A stretch of DNA of 64,000 nucleotides from Methylacidiphilum caldifontis (GTDB lineage: Bacteria; Verrucomicrobiota; Verrucomicrobiia; Methylacidiphilales; Methylacidiphilaceae): NCBI RefSeq assembly GCF_017310505.1, contig NZ_CP065957.1:1984001-2048000 (forward strand), read 5' to 3'. Shown piece after piece: positions 54,307 through 63,066 of this stretch. The stretch's first letter is position 1. Each line of letters opens with the position of its first letter. Position numbers and translations under genes: made by a program. The notes under the pieces were generated by a model. That model did not search any database. It was not told the origin of the DNA and saw only the letters and a program-made list of their open reading frames with translations.

Positions 54307-54872
54307 TTAGCTGGGTTGCGAGGCGCTCTGTCCTTTACCAGCCGTGGTGAAAAGGCTCTGAAGGATCGCGGCGATTCGCTCAGACTGTTCGAAGAGGGCA
54401 AAGTGACCCGCATCAGGGAGTTCGGTATACTCGGCGTCACCTCCCACATTCCGAATTTCCCGGGTCAGGAGTTCCATGTCGGCTAGAGGGCTTGAAGGGT
54501 CTTCGCCGCCGGCGATCACGCAGCAAGGGACATGTATCGTGCGGGCTGTCACTAAGGAGGGGACTTGTCGCAAGGCCCTCCTGGACGGCAATCAGAGCTT
54601 CTGGCGAGATTATCCGCATCATCTCGGGCGCTTAGGCCACGATGTCCGGCTTTTGCCCACGGGGGGTGGCTCCGATCAGGGTGCCGAGCTGCTCCTCGAT
54701 GAACTTTTTGATCTTCCCTGCGAGAATCTTCGCAATGTTCGCTTGGCGCCTGGCAAGGACGGCTTATATGTCGGCTTGCGGCCGGGAGTAGCAGAACGCT
54801 AAGCCTGAAACCTGTGCGGGAATCGCCCGCCAGATTGCAAAGAGGGTATCTCCTCCAATGGAATATCCGTTA
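54307..54872 (-). pseudogene. Broken alpha/beta hydrolase gene, GC-rich
   Basis: The minus strand reads GYSIGGDTLFAIWR (nucleophile elbow) near 54840-54872. It then passes at least two in-frame stops through KFIEEQLGTLIGATPRG and ends with a typical hydrolase C terminus: VPCCVIAGGEDP, ending in PDAGHFALFEQ with the catalytic-type Asp and His. Only the last 94 codons (54307-54591) form an open frame. The GC content is far above the neighbours, so it came from another genome. The stretch 54114-54306 shows no gene. Confidence 0.72.
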
Positions 54873-55150
54873 GGAAGATCATTAAAGGTAATAATGAGGA
54901 TGGACATACCAAATCGATCTTTTTTCCCTTTGTGGAAAGTCACCCTGTTTGTGAGCTGAAGAAAATCCTACCCAACTATCCACATGTCAACAACATTGAG
55001 ATAGTTATCCATCAAGTTCTGGAGTGGTTTATCCCATAAAGCTTTTGCTTGGAAGTGGAGGTTGCGGGACCTAGTCTAATATAAAACCCGATAAAAATAC
55101 GGGTCCTAGCATTATGGTTTCAAAATGGAATCCTCCAATAAATCCTCTTT
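54868..55150 (-). pseudogene. Decayed fragment A of a GMC dehydrogenase gene
   Basis: Aligns in the same orientation with 37768-38055 in the intact GMC gene, including CATACCAAATCGATCTTTTT, TATCCATCAAGTTCTGGAGT and GGGTCCTAGCATTATGGTTT, with scattered indels and stops. It abuts the broken hydrolase at 54870, which marks a recombination junction. Confidence 0.85.
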
Positions 55151-55230
55151 GAGGAATCTGAAAAAACTGTCATCACAATGATTAAACAAAAAAGTAAAAG
55201 GGAGCTTTCCTTAATTTACAGCTGCTCCTT
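55145..55230 (+). pseudogene. Possible remnant of the 3' end of a sigma-54 regulator gene
   Basis: The stretch GAGGAATCTGAAAAAACTGTCATCA and the following 50 bases resemble 52190-52265, the last codons and downstream bases of the regulator gene. It directly follows the GMC remnant. The match is short and AT-rich, so it is only a candidate. Confidence 0.42.
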
Positions 55231-55283
55231 CCTAGGATATTGTAAATTGTATTCAGATAAACCTATCGCCTATCAAACTGTGA

Positions 55284-56330
55284 TTACCTGTTTTCCCAAT
55301 ATTCGATAGGTTCTTCCCAGTAGAGATTTTTGTTTTTGGTTAAAATGACTACTTTAGAGTCTTTAGCCTTTCTTAGAACAACCTCTTCAGGTATTTGTTC
55401 ACTGTAAACCATGGGGAGGGAAGGCTGAAAATATTTCAGCATGATTTCGGCACGTTTGAAAGCTTTTTCGATGTCATCTGCATGAGCTCTCCATGAAATT
55501 TCTACCACGACAACAATTTTCTTTCCACTATTATACTTGGATATGCCTTCGACGATAGCATCGGCTCGGCTCAGTTCATCGTGATCTTCATTGCGGATAT
55601 TAGGGATATCGGAAGGATCAATAAGCTTTGCTTTTTTAAGAAATATGCCCAGATAAGATCCGGGGAACATCTTTAGCTGTGTTTCTAGACCATTTTTTTT
55701 CAGTTCAGCTAAATCATTTTCTATTCGGCTAAATCTTTGATCTGCAGCTACCATAAAATCATGCAAAGTTTTTTCAGTTTTCTTCTGGGCTTCGGCAAGA
55801 GAATCAACTCTTTGCGTTAGAGAATCTACTCTTTGTGTCAGAGAATCTAGTCTTTGGGCCAAAGTATCTACAATTTGCGTTAAAGAATCTACTCTTTGGG
55901 TCAGAGAATCCAATCTTTGAGTCAAAGTGTCTACTCTTTGCGCCAGAGAATCCAGTCTTTGGGTCAAAGTATCTACAATCTGTGTTAAGGCATTGAGTCT
56001 TAGAGATAAGATATTGAGGTTTGTTTCAGTTCTTTCCTGGGCTATAGCAAGATTTTTAAGTTCAGTTTCAATGGATTGGAACCTTTTATCTGTTGATTCC
56101 ATGAAATTATGCAAAGCTTTTTCGGTTTTCTCCTGAACTTTAACAAGAGAATCTACTGTTGATGTGAGCTGTTGAAGAGCTTCTTTGGTTGCTTTATTTT
56201 CTTTTTCAAAAACTGCAGGCAGATGCAAAAATTCTTCAGTAAGAAGTTCTTTTCGGATCTCTTCTTTCCATTCGGGATGTTCCCTAAGAAGTTTTAAAAT
56301 TTTAACTAATTCTTCGACTTCTACAGGCAT
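55284..56330 (-). CDS. Coiled-coil protein with nine heptads and a nuclease-like C-terminal domain (DUF3782-like)
   Basis: A 348-residue protein. Residues about 1-105 are helical (TVDSLVKVQEKTEKALHNFMES). Then come about nine near-identical seven-residue units of the type V/LD-T/S-L-T/A-QR (residues 113-178). A second EKTLHDFM segment repeats the earlier one. The C-terminal domain has RADAIVEG and KIVVVVEISW, which resemble a PD-(D/E)xK fold, though the usual E-x-K is E-x-S. Such DUF3782-type proteins are common in cyanobacteria and thermophiles; the function is unknown. Confidence 0.68.
   Translation of the reverse strand: MPVEVEELVKILKLLREHPEWKEEIRKELLTEEFLHLPAVFEKENKATKEALQQLTSTVDSLVKVQEKTEKALHNFMESTDKRFQSIETELKNLAIAQERTETNLNILSLRLNALTQIVDTLTQRLDSLAQRVDTLTQRLDSLTQRVDSLTQIVDTLAQRLDSLTQRVDSLTQRVDSLAEAQKKTEKTLHDFMVAADQRFSRIENDLAELKKNGLETQLKMFPGSYLGIFLKKAKLIDPSDIPNIRNEDHDELSRADAIVEGISKYNSGKKIVVVVEISWRAHADDIEKAFKRAEIMLKYFQPSLPMVYSEQIPEEVVLRKAKDSKVVILTKNKNLYWEEPIEYWENR
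55800..56000 (-). repeat. 21-bp tandem repeats encoding heptads
   Basis: About nine imperfect 21-base units of the form A-GAATCTACTCTTTG-GT- within the coiled-coil gene. Unit differences are mostly silent or swap Val/Leu, Ser/Thr and Ala/Thr, so the register is kept. Copy number could vary by slippage. Confidence 0.88.
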
Positions 56331-56787
56331 AAAAATATTGTGGGGTGAAGAGGTTGAAAATCAAATAGTTTTCTTTCTTCTCGGATTAAAAAGAGAAGAA
56401 ACCTACAGGATTTCTTACTCTGATTCTTCAGCTATCCCTTCGGTGTGAAGTAGCCAACTTGATCCATTGAATAGGCTAGAAAATCTGGCTACTGGTCTGG
56501 CCAAAGCTATGTCCAACCATGTGTTTTGGAGATCTTAAATTTCGACTAATTCCCCCTTTTTTATCCTCATTTGCCTGTTTTGTTTGGCAAGCCCGTTGCT
56601 TTGAATATTCAATGCATCTCTACGGTTATATCGCCTATAGTAGAGGTGTCTGGCAGGGTGGTCTTAGATTGCGCAAGTGCCTGGGGTCAATCGAATCAGA
56701 CTTTGCAAAAACGACTCGATCAGCTTGTTTGCGTTCTTTAAAGCTATAATCTTATCGTTTTAACCTATTGCAGGTGACTTAAATAGC
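56331..56787. other. Intergenic stretch with a sigma-54-like site but no gene
   Basis: A short plus-strand frame (56611-56749) has no recognised relative and I do not call it. At 56585-56600 the sequence TGGCAAGCCCGTTGCT has the GG-N10-GC layout of a sigma-54 promoter, facing right toward no intact plus-strand gene. Confidence 0.4.
56585..56600 (+). promoter_or_regulatory. Orphan sigma-54-like promoter
   Basis: TGGCAAGCCCGTTGCT keeps the invariant GG and GC at the right spacing. No intact plus-strand gene follows, so it may be a leftover of the decayed C3 locus or chance. Confidence 0.4.
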
Positions 56788-56882
56788 TTTTGTGTTATGT
56801 TAATGAAATTTTTCTTGAGCATCCACGTAAATCACTTGTTTGTTTTTTCTAGTATCTGTTTCAAAGCGAATGGGAATAGTTA
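56788..56882 (-). pseudogene. Decayed fragment B of a GMC dehydrogenase gene
   Basis: Aligns with 38268-38366 in the intact GMC gene (CTTGAGCATCC, ATCTGTTTC, CGAATGG blocks in the same order and orientation). Fragments A and B are 220 bases apart in the intact gene but 1.6 kb apart here, with the coiled-coil gene between them. Confidence 0.7.
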
Positions 56883-59405
56883 TTAAAAATTTATTCGAAC
56901 CATTGCCTGAGCCCAAAAAGGCATCTGGAAAGCAGCATACTCGAGATTAGCTGAACGGGCAGGAGTAAAACCAGGAGCTCCAGCAATCCAGTAATGGTGA
57001 TCAGTAAGGTTATAGAGCCAAATTCGTATCTCCCAATGCTTAGTAGCGTAAAAGAGGCTTGCATTAATGGTGTACCATGCTGGGGCTCTTACCGAGTAAT
57101 CGTAGGAAAGAAATTGTCCTCCCTGTTCGATTGTCCACAGGGAGATGCCAAAACCTGAATTAAACTTGTAGCTAAGCATTAAGTTTCCGTACTCTTTTGG
57201 AAATCCAATGAAAGGATAAATGCCTGGAGCAAGTGAAATAATTTGGCTCACAGGTAGTCCATACTGAGCTGCTACGCTAGCTGTATAAGGAGTGAATGTG
57301 GTGGGGCCAACCCCATCGGTCTGCGTCCAGTTCTCATAGCCTTGCATGTAATTAAAGCCGAAATTGATCCAAAAATGGTTGTTTGGCTGGTAGCTTCCTT
57401 GAAGTTGTACCCCTTGAATATCGGCAGATACGGTTGGGGTGGTGCCTCCAGGAAGAACGAAGGCTGGAATAAAACCTGACTGAGCATAGGCCGAAAGCCC
57501 AAGAAATAAACTGTCATGGAGGAATGAACATTTCAGTCCTGTCTCGTAAAGTGACTGGGTTTGATGGTAATAAGTGCTTGTAAATTCCGGAGCAAAGGTT
57601 CCCAAAATGGATTGAGCGGTTGTCTGACCAAAATAATAGGTAGCATACCATGACATCCAAGGTAGTATCCGGTAGGTGGGACTTATAGTAATCTGGGGCA
57701 GAAGTGCGCTTGTAGATGTTGCTTCATAGTTCGTATAAGGAGCTAGGAGAACGGCAGGAGTTCCAGAAGGAGGTTGAGCATTGACAAAATAAGAGTCAAC
57801 TCGAGCTCCTAGAAAGAGAGTTGTTTTTTCACCGAAATGAAGAATATCCAGTACAAATGGGGAAAATTCCAAGAAATTACACTGAGTAGAAGCGAAATTA
57901 TCGACATTGAAATATTCCCCTGGATGGCTCGGAATAGGGATATCGGTAAGAAAGGGATTGTTATAAGCAGGACTGATTGCTACTGGATAGGGAACTGGAA
58001 TCGAGGCATCGGCCAAAGTAATAGGTTTTGTCATATCAGCCTGATTGCTTGTGGGATGCCAGCTACCCGAGTATTCCTCGTCGCTTAAGAAGCGGAAGGC
58101 AAGGCCTGCATCGAAGAACTGTGAAAACCAGGAGTTTTCTTTTTCGGGTGTCCAAAGGATTTCTAGCCGGTCAGCAAGATTGAGCCCGTAGGGCATAACA
58201 ACCCAGGTTGGATCTGGGACTGGTTGGGCGACATTGGTTTGATAATACTCAAAGAGGGTATTGTTAACAATCTTTAGCTCTTCGTTTAGCTGAATGGTAG
58301 TGATCGCTTGGCTAACCGCGTAGAGTTGACGAGAAGTGTCAAGTGGAGTATTAAAGAGATTAGCTCTAGTACTGATTGGAACGAGTGGTCCCCAGTTGAT
58401 TGCGTAGCCAAATCCGGGCGGAGGTGTTCCTTGCCCTGGATGAAACTGTCCAAAAGGTTTGGAAGGTGATGTAGGGGGAGTGTAGTAACCGATCCAAGAG
58501 CCACTCTGATAGAGACCTGAGTTGATTAAATTTTGAGTTGGTCGGTTAATTCCCGCGTAGGGCAGAAAATCATTCTGATCGATTTCTCCGTTCCAATTGA
58601 TCTGAATGTTATCCGTTGGGTTCCAAGTAATGGTGAGATACCCACATTCCCTATTTAGATAGGATCCATCATAATAGTTATAGGGTGCGTAACCCTCTTG
58701 ACCAAAATAGTCAAACCGGTAGGCTAGTTTTTTTTCGGTTCCGATTGGCCCACCGATATCAATATTCCACATATTGGTGTCGTACATTCCTACAGTATAG
58801 AAAGCATCTCCATGAAACCGATCAAAGAACGGCTGCTTGGTGATCTCATTTACGTAGCCGCCAGCAAATTCTTGAGGACCATAGACAACGCTTACAGGAC
58901 CCGTAACGGTATCTATTGAGTCGTCTGCATTAAAGTTTAGAATAGGCCCCCAGTTCCCTCCACTGGAAAAGCCTACAAGCATGCCATTACGGAACATGGT
59001 AGCAGGAAGTCCGCGGATGACCGGTTCACTGACAACGTTACCTGTTGCTTGAGTTGGATTAATTGAAGGATTAAAAGCGACTAGATCGTTGACCTGCTGC
59101 ACCATAACCGTTTTGAGTTGTTCTTGGGAAACATGGAGCACATCCCGCGGAATTTCCATAATCGATAAATTTGGACCATAAACGGAGCTTTGTTCTTTAG
59201 GGGCAGCAGTGGTTGGTTTTTCTTCCTGTGCATAAACGGTGACTTCGGGAAGTTGAGAAATCCCCGGAGGAGTAGAAATAGGAGGACTGGTTTGTGTGGG
59301 ATCGGGTATGGAAAGGGTGGATTGAGCGGTCAATTCAATGGGTTGAATACCAAATAAAAGTAAAATAATAAGGAGTTGAGATATTTTTTTTAAAGGCGCA
59401 TCCAT
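56883..59405 (-). CDS. TonB-dependent outer-membrane receptor (copy 2)
   Basis: An 840-residue receptor with a signal peptide (cut near LTAQS, residue 28), LPEVTVYAQEE (likely TonB box), a plug domain with PVIRGLPATMFRNGM and GPVSVVYGPQEFAGGYVNEITKQ, and a barrel ending in AQAMVRINF with terminal phenylalanine. It resembles the receptor at 32009-34321 in the N terminus (SVYGxxxxIMxxPR) and barrel but is longer and rich in Pro/Tyr. The ligand is unknown. The upstream gap (59406-60013) keeps a GAGCAATA element like that of copy 1. Confidence 0.88.
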   Translation of the reverse strand: MDAPLKKISQLLIILLLFGIQPIELTAQSTLSIPDPTQTSPPISTPPGISQLPEVTVYAQEEKPTTAAPKEQSSVYGPNLSIMEIPRDVLHVSQEQLKTVMVQQVNDLVAFNPSINPTQATGNVVSEPVIRGLPATMFRNGMLVGFSSGGNWGPILNFNADDSIDTVTGPVSVVYGPQEFAGGYVNEITKQPFFDRFHGDAFYTVGMYDTNMWNIDIGGPIGTEKKLAYRFDYFGQEGYAPYNYYDGSYLNRECGYLTITWNPTDNIQINWNGEIDQNDFLPYAGINRPTQNLINSGLYQSGSWIGYYTPPTSPSKPFGQFHPGQGTPPPGFGYAINWGPLVPISTRANLFNTPLDTSRQLYAVSQAITTIQLNEELKIVNNTLFEYYQTNVAQPVPDPTWVVMPYGLNLADRLEILWTPEKENSWFSQFFDAGLAFRFLSDEEYSGSWHPTSNQADMTKPITLADASIPVPYPVAISPAYNNPFLTDIPIPSHPGEYFNVDNFASTQCNFLEFSPFVLDILHFGEKTTLFLGARVDSYFVNAQPPSGTPAVLLAPYTNYEATSTSALLPQITISPTYRILPWMSWYATYYFGQTTAQSILGTFAPEFTSTYYHQTQSLYETGLKCSFLHDSLFLGLSAYAQSGFIPAFVLPGGTTPTVSADIQGVQLQGSYQPNNHFWINFGFNYMQGYENWTQTDGVGPTTFTPYTASVAAQYGLPVSQIISLAPGIYPFIGFPKEYGNLMLSYKFNSGFGISLWTIEQGGQFLSYDYSVRAPAWYTINASLFYATKHWEIRIWLYNLTDHHYWIAGAPGFTPARSANLEYAAFQMPFWAQAMVRINF

Positions 59406-60013
59406 CTTGACCTGTATGAGTGGTCAAAATATATGTGGATGCGGATAATCGCTAACCGTATATTGCTCGATTTTTAACTCTCTTTTGTCTAAGAAGCTTT
59501 AGTATTCAATATCCTTTGGCTTTGGGATTGCCTTTATGATGCTAGATTGATGGTTTCAATTTTGGATAAAATAACCTCTCTGAAAACAGGATAGGGGATT
59601 ATTCTTTTTTTACTTGTAAAACCCTCTTATATCTAAGCTGCGTCTTCGTTTCTGCTAGATATAGAAAATGAGTTAAGAATGCCAAAAGATTGAAGGATCT
59701 TTCTTGGACTCAGAAATATTCATTTAATTTACTTGTCAATCGAACTAATAGCAGTCGTTTTAGATAAAGAGCTTGAGTAGAGGTAGCTGACTGGTTTTAC
59801 GTGTATCATATCAATATGGGTGGGATATAAGAGATTTCTTTAAGCTTTTAGTTTCTTTCTCTAAAAAAAATACAGATATTTGATTTCTCTTTCTATGTAA
59901 AAAAGAGGAAGCGGCTCTTTACGCAGATCAATCAACGCAGAAAAGAAACCGCTTCCACAAGAGCTTATGAACCAAATGATTTTTTTTTTAACTCTATTTC
60001 TGTAAATTGGCCA
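59406..60013. other. Gap of 608 bases, mostly empty
   Basis: It carries the presumed promoter area of the TonB receptor near 59444-59470 and a hairpin at 59907-59956. I find no reading frame or RNA gene in between. Confidence 0.5.
59907..59956 (-). terminator. Hairpin downstream of the carbonic anhydrase gene
   Basis: GGAAGCGG (59907-59914) pairs perfectly with CCGCTTCC (59949-59956). The pairing extends inward through CTCTTT/AAAAGA, and the loop holds a direct repeat ACGCAGA. It lies 58 bases past the carbonic anhydrase stop. Confidence 0.5.
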
Positions 60014-60595
60014 TTATTTAGCTTTCCCAACCTTGCTCGCCTCTTCAACCTCAATGAGTTTTCCAGATTTCACATCGTATATAAACCCATAAATTGGAAT
60101 CTCAGGAGGAACAAGAGGATGATTTCGAACCCGAAGTACATCTTCTATAACACTCAGTGGTTGGTTTTTGATCGTTAACCAACGGATATATTTTCCTTCA
60201 GAAGAGCCTTTCGTTTTGCCAACATCTTTCCATTGCCCCCCTTCAAGAACAGCTGTTTGTAGGCTTTTCTCCAAAAGCTCTTCCATGATACTATCCGAAA
60301 ATGTTTCCATTCCACAGTCAGTATGATGGATAATGAACCATTCTCTTGTTCCTAGCAGCTTGTAGGAAATGACAAGAGATCGGATAGCATCATCACTAGC
60401 TCTGCCTCCTGCATTTCTAATCACATGCGCATCTCCTTCCTTTAAACCAGCAAACTTTGCGGGATCTAACCTTGCATCCATGCAGGTAAGGATCGCAAAA
60501 TGCCGGGAAGGGGGTGTAGCCAATTGGGCTTTGTCTCCAAATGTTGATACATATAGTTCATTTGCCTTCAAAACTTCTTCATAAATTTGACTCAT
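60014..60595 (-). CDS. Beta-class carbonic anhydrase
   Basis: A 193-residue enzyme that interconverts CO2 and bicarbonate. Zinc ligands are Cys38 (TCMDARLDP), His91 and Cys94 (HHTDCGM), and the Asp40/Arg42 dyad is present. [15 protein letters not shown] follows as in the family. No signal peptide is visible, so it is cytoplasmic. Autotrophic methanotrophs of this phylum fix CO2, which could explain the need. It is monocistronic. Confidence 0.93.
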   Translation of the reverse strand: MSQIYEEVLKANELYVSTFGDKAQLATPPSRHFAILTCMDARLDPAKFAGLKEGDAHVIRNAGGRASDDAIRSLVISYKLLGTREWFIIHHTDCGMETFSDSIMEELLEKSLQTAVLEGGQWKDVGKTKGSSEGKYIRWLTIKNQPLSVIEDVLRVRNHPLVPPEIPIYGFIYDVKSGKLIEVEEASKVGKAK

Positions 60596-60837
60596 AATAT
60601 TTTCCTCTCTAATTGGTTATGACTTCTTTTATCATGTAATGAAATGAAATCAATTACATTTTTTAAAAGGCAAATTAAAAAATTTTAAAAATACTTTTTG
60701 GGATTTGGGAAATAATGGATTTTACAGGAATCGTTCAGTTGCAAGAAAAAAAGTTGTTTTTGATAATATTTTTTTTTGTTTTGAGACTGTAAGAAAAAAT
60801 TTTGAGTGAAAAAAGGGCTTTTCTTTGCAAAATAGGA

Positions 60838-61187
60838 ATTCTTTGGATTATCACTGGTGGCCAGATCGGGTCCATAATCATATAAGGCTCTGCTTCTTGG
60901 GTTTCTGGATTAGCGCCCGGCTCGGAACCACAGTGGGTAGCGAAGGGTTTCACCGAAAAAGCTCCCAAAGTGCTTTGCCGCCTTCTGGTAATTCGCTTTG
61001 CCCAACTCTCTATCAAGGGAAAGCCTGTGATCGGGCTCTTACCCCAGATTCCTACAGAGCATTGCTTCAAAAACTCGACCTACTTCCGCTCTTTGCTCAT
61101 CCGCCCAAGTGGGCCCTGTAGGCAGCATAAAATGTTATGTTGTTTTGCTACAATATCTTATACTTTAGAGTTTCAGAAGTTTAGCTA
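60838..61187 (+). mobile_element. IS1634-like element, 3' fragment
   Basis: The last about 280 bases of the transposase gene and its right flank, similar to 48891-49229 and to the frameshifted copy. It shares the extra base of the second copy (ACAGTGGGTAGCGAAGGG) and has additional deletions. No start or catalytic region remains. Confidence 0.85.
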
Positions 61188-61406
61188 TCTATTGAAAAAT
61201 ACTGATAATGTGGATCATTTGAAGTTTTCCAATGCACTCTTGCAGATAGAAATTTTGGGGAATATTTTTACTTTTTAATAAAAATGTTTTTTTGATTAAC
61301 AATTGTTATTAAAAGAATAAGAAACATTAGGATGGAGAAATTTAATGTTTAATTTGGGAAAAATTTTTTTATGCATTTTGATTATAAATAAAACGAAAGA
61401 AAATTT

Positions 61407-62303
61407 TTAATAAATGCGATCAAATTTTAAAGCAAATCGACCTTTTTCTTTGCATGCCTTATAGATTTTTACATCCATCTGTTTAGCTTGTTGTATAATT
61501 TTTTTAGAAAATTCATCATCTATTAGTAAGCCTAAATAAATAGAGTTTATAGAAGAGTTATTTATTGAGCATGTTTTAATATCTTGGTTTGATTGTGCTT
61601 TTTTTGAATAATCTAAAGATAAATACAAATCAGATACTTGGATTCTCCATTCGTGCTCTCTTTCCCAAACTTTTGATTTTATTTTATCCATTTTTGTATA
61701 ATACCTTTCTTCAAGTTTAGTTTCTTTTCTTTCTTTTATTTTTCCAATAGACAAATGATATTCTTGTTTATAAAATTCATAAAACATATCAGCAGGTATT
61801 AAATCTATATCATCAACGTATTCAATTTTAATCCAGATTGAATCATTTTTTGAATTGTCATAATTATAAAATTTTTTAATATTTTCTTCTAATTGATGAG
61901 CATTAAATTCAATTGCGACACCTCGATGCCCATTGGCATAATGACTCCACATATATAGATCATATTCAGGTTTAAACTCTTTATTTTTTTTACAAGTACA
62001 AAAATAATACAAGCTTTTTTTTATTGATTTGGGTATTTCATTAATTTCTTTAATAAGTCTATTCCAATTATCTTCTGTAACACATCTTTTATACCATAAC
62101 TCATAATCGGAAGGATATTTTCTTTTGATATATTCAGACAGTTTTTGATAGCTTTCATCGAAATCTGTTTCAAAGAAAAAGTACGGGTCAAAAGGATCAT
62201 TTATTAAATTGGAATGGATAAAAGCTATTTCTAGGTTTGAAATAACTTCAAGTGCATATTTAGGTTCACTATAGAATCTTATAACATTGGATGGAATATC
62301 CAT
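61407..62303 (-). CDS. DUF2971-family protein
   Basis: A 298-residue protein matching the DUF2971 pattern: a start about residence of a substrate or threshold (NVIRFYSEPKYALEVI), a NDPFDP turn near residue 36, LYMWSHYANGHRGVAIEFN near 116-134, and KVWEREHEWRI near 215. The family is widespread, often near defence genes, without a known reaction. DNA here is very AT-rich. It is followed on the same strand by no gene and preceded by the FkbM methyltransferase with a 34-base gap. Confidence 0.75.
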   Translation of the reverse strand: MDIPSNVIRFYSEPKYALEVISNLEIAFIHSNLINDPFDPYFFFETDFDESYQKLSEYIKRKYPSDYELWYKRCVTEDNWNRLIKEINEIPKSIKKSLYYFCTCKKNKEFKPEYDLYMWSHYANGHRGVAIEFNAHQLEENIKKFYNYDNSKNDSIWIKIEYVDDIDLIPADMFYEFYKQEYHLSIGKIKERKETKLEERYYTKMDKIKSKVWEREHEWRIQVSDLYLSLDYSKKAQSNQDIKTCSINNSSINSIYLGLLIDDEFSKKIIQQAKQMDVKIYKACKEKGRFALKFDRIY

Positions 62304-62337
62304 AAAATAGTTCTTTTATTATTTTAGTAATATAGTT

Positions 62338-63066
62338 TTATGACATATTTTTAAAGAAAAAATCTCCTTGAATGCAATTCTCATATTTATCATAATATAA
62401 ATTATATATTCCTTTCAATTTAAAACGATAAGAATTTAAAAATATTATAATATCATCAGCTAATGCCTGATTTAAATAGAGCTCACAAAAAGAGGATTCA
62501 ACATATACATAAGAGAAAAATGGAAGCAAGTCTTCTGAACCATAAAGTACGTCTAGTTCATATCCTTGAACATCAATTTTCAATAGAGTAGGATTTACAA
62601 TATCGTTTTTATTAATCCATTGAGTCAAAGGTGCTATTGGAACATTTATTGTTTCTTTATGCCCAGTTTTAGGAAATACCCTTAATTGATTTTCTCCAAT
62701 AGGCAAAAAAGAAGAAGAATCATCTTGGTATGAAACATAAAAAGGACGTGTTTCTTTTTTTCTTCCTATTCCAGCTTCAATTAAATGTACAGTAGGATCA
62801 TTTTTAAATATTTTTCTAAAAACTGACGCAGGGATAGGTAATGGTTCAAAGGCAAAAATTATTGCGTTAGGAAATAGATATTTCGCCATCAATGAAAATT
62901 GTCCTCTATTTGCTCCTATATCAATTATTGTTTTACAATGTAAATTTTTTAATAATGATTTATGTTCTGCACCTGCATAAACACCATATTGTAAGCCTTT
63001 CCAAAAAAATGGATTAGAAATATTAAATAAAAATTTTTTAGATTTTTTATATAAATTATTTATCAT
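62338..63066 (-). CDS. FkbM-family methyltransferase
   Basis: A 242-residue SAM-dependent methyltransferase. The SAM site is IIDIGANRGQFSLMA near residue 46, followed by IFAFEPLP near 71 and the LLKIDVQGYELDVLYG block near 160, the FkbM signature. Such enzymes often methylate sugars of surface polysaccharides. It overlaps the glycosyltransferase stop by four bases, indicating translational coupling. The target sugar is unknown. Confidence 0.86.
   Translation of the reverse strand: MINNLYKKSKKFLFNISNPFFWKGLQYGVYAGAEHKSLLKNLHCKTIIDIGANRGQFSLMAKYLFPNAIIFAFEPLPIPASVFRKIFKNDPTVHLIEAGIGRKKETRPFYVSYQDDSSSFLPIGENQLRVFPKTGHKETINVPIAPLTQWINKNDIVNPTLLKIDVQGYELDVLYGSEDLLPFFSYVYVESSFCELYLNQALADDIIIFLNSYRFKLKGIYNLYYDKYENCIQGDFFFKNMS

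Noticed and set aside
55800-56000. CRISPR-like array
   Set aside because: The regular 21-base spacing has no unique spacers and lies in frame inside a coding gene as heptads.
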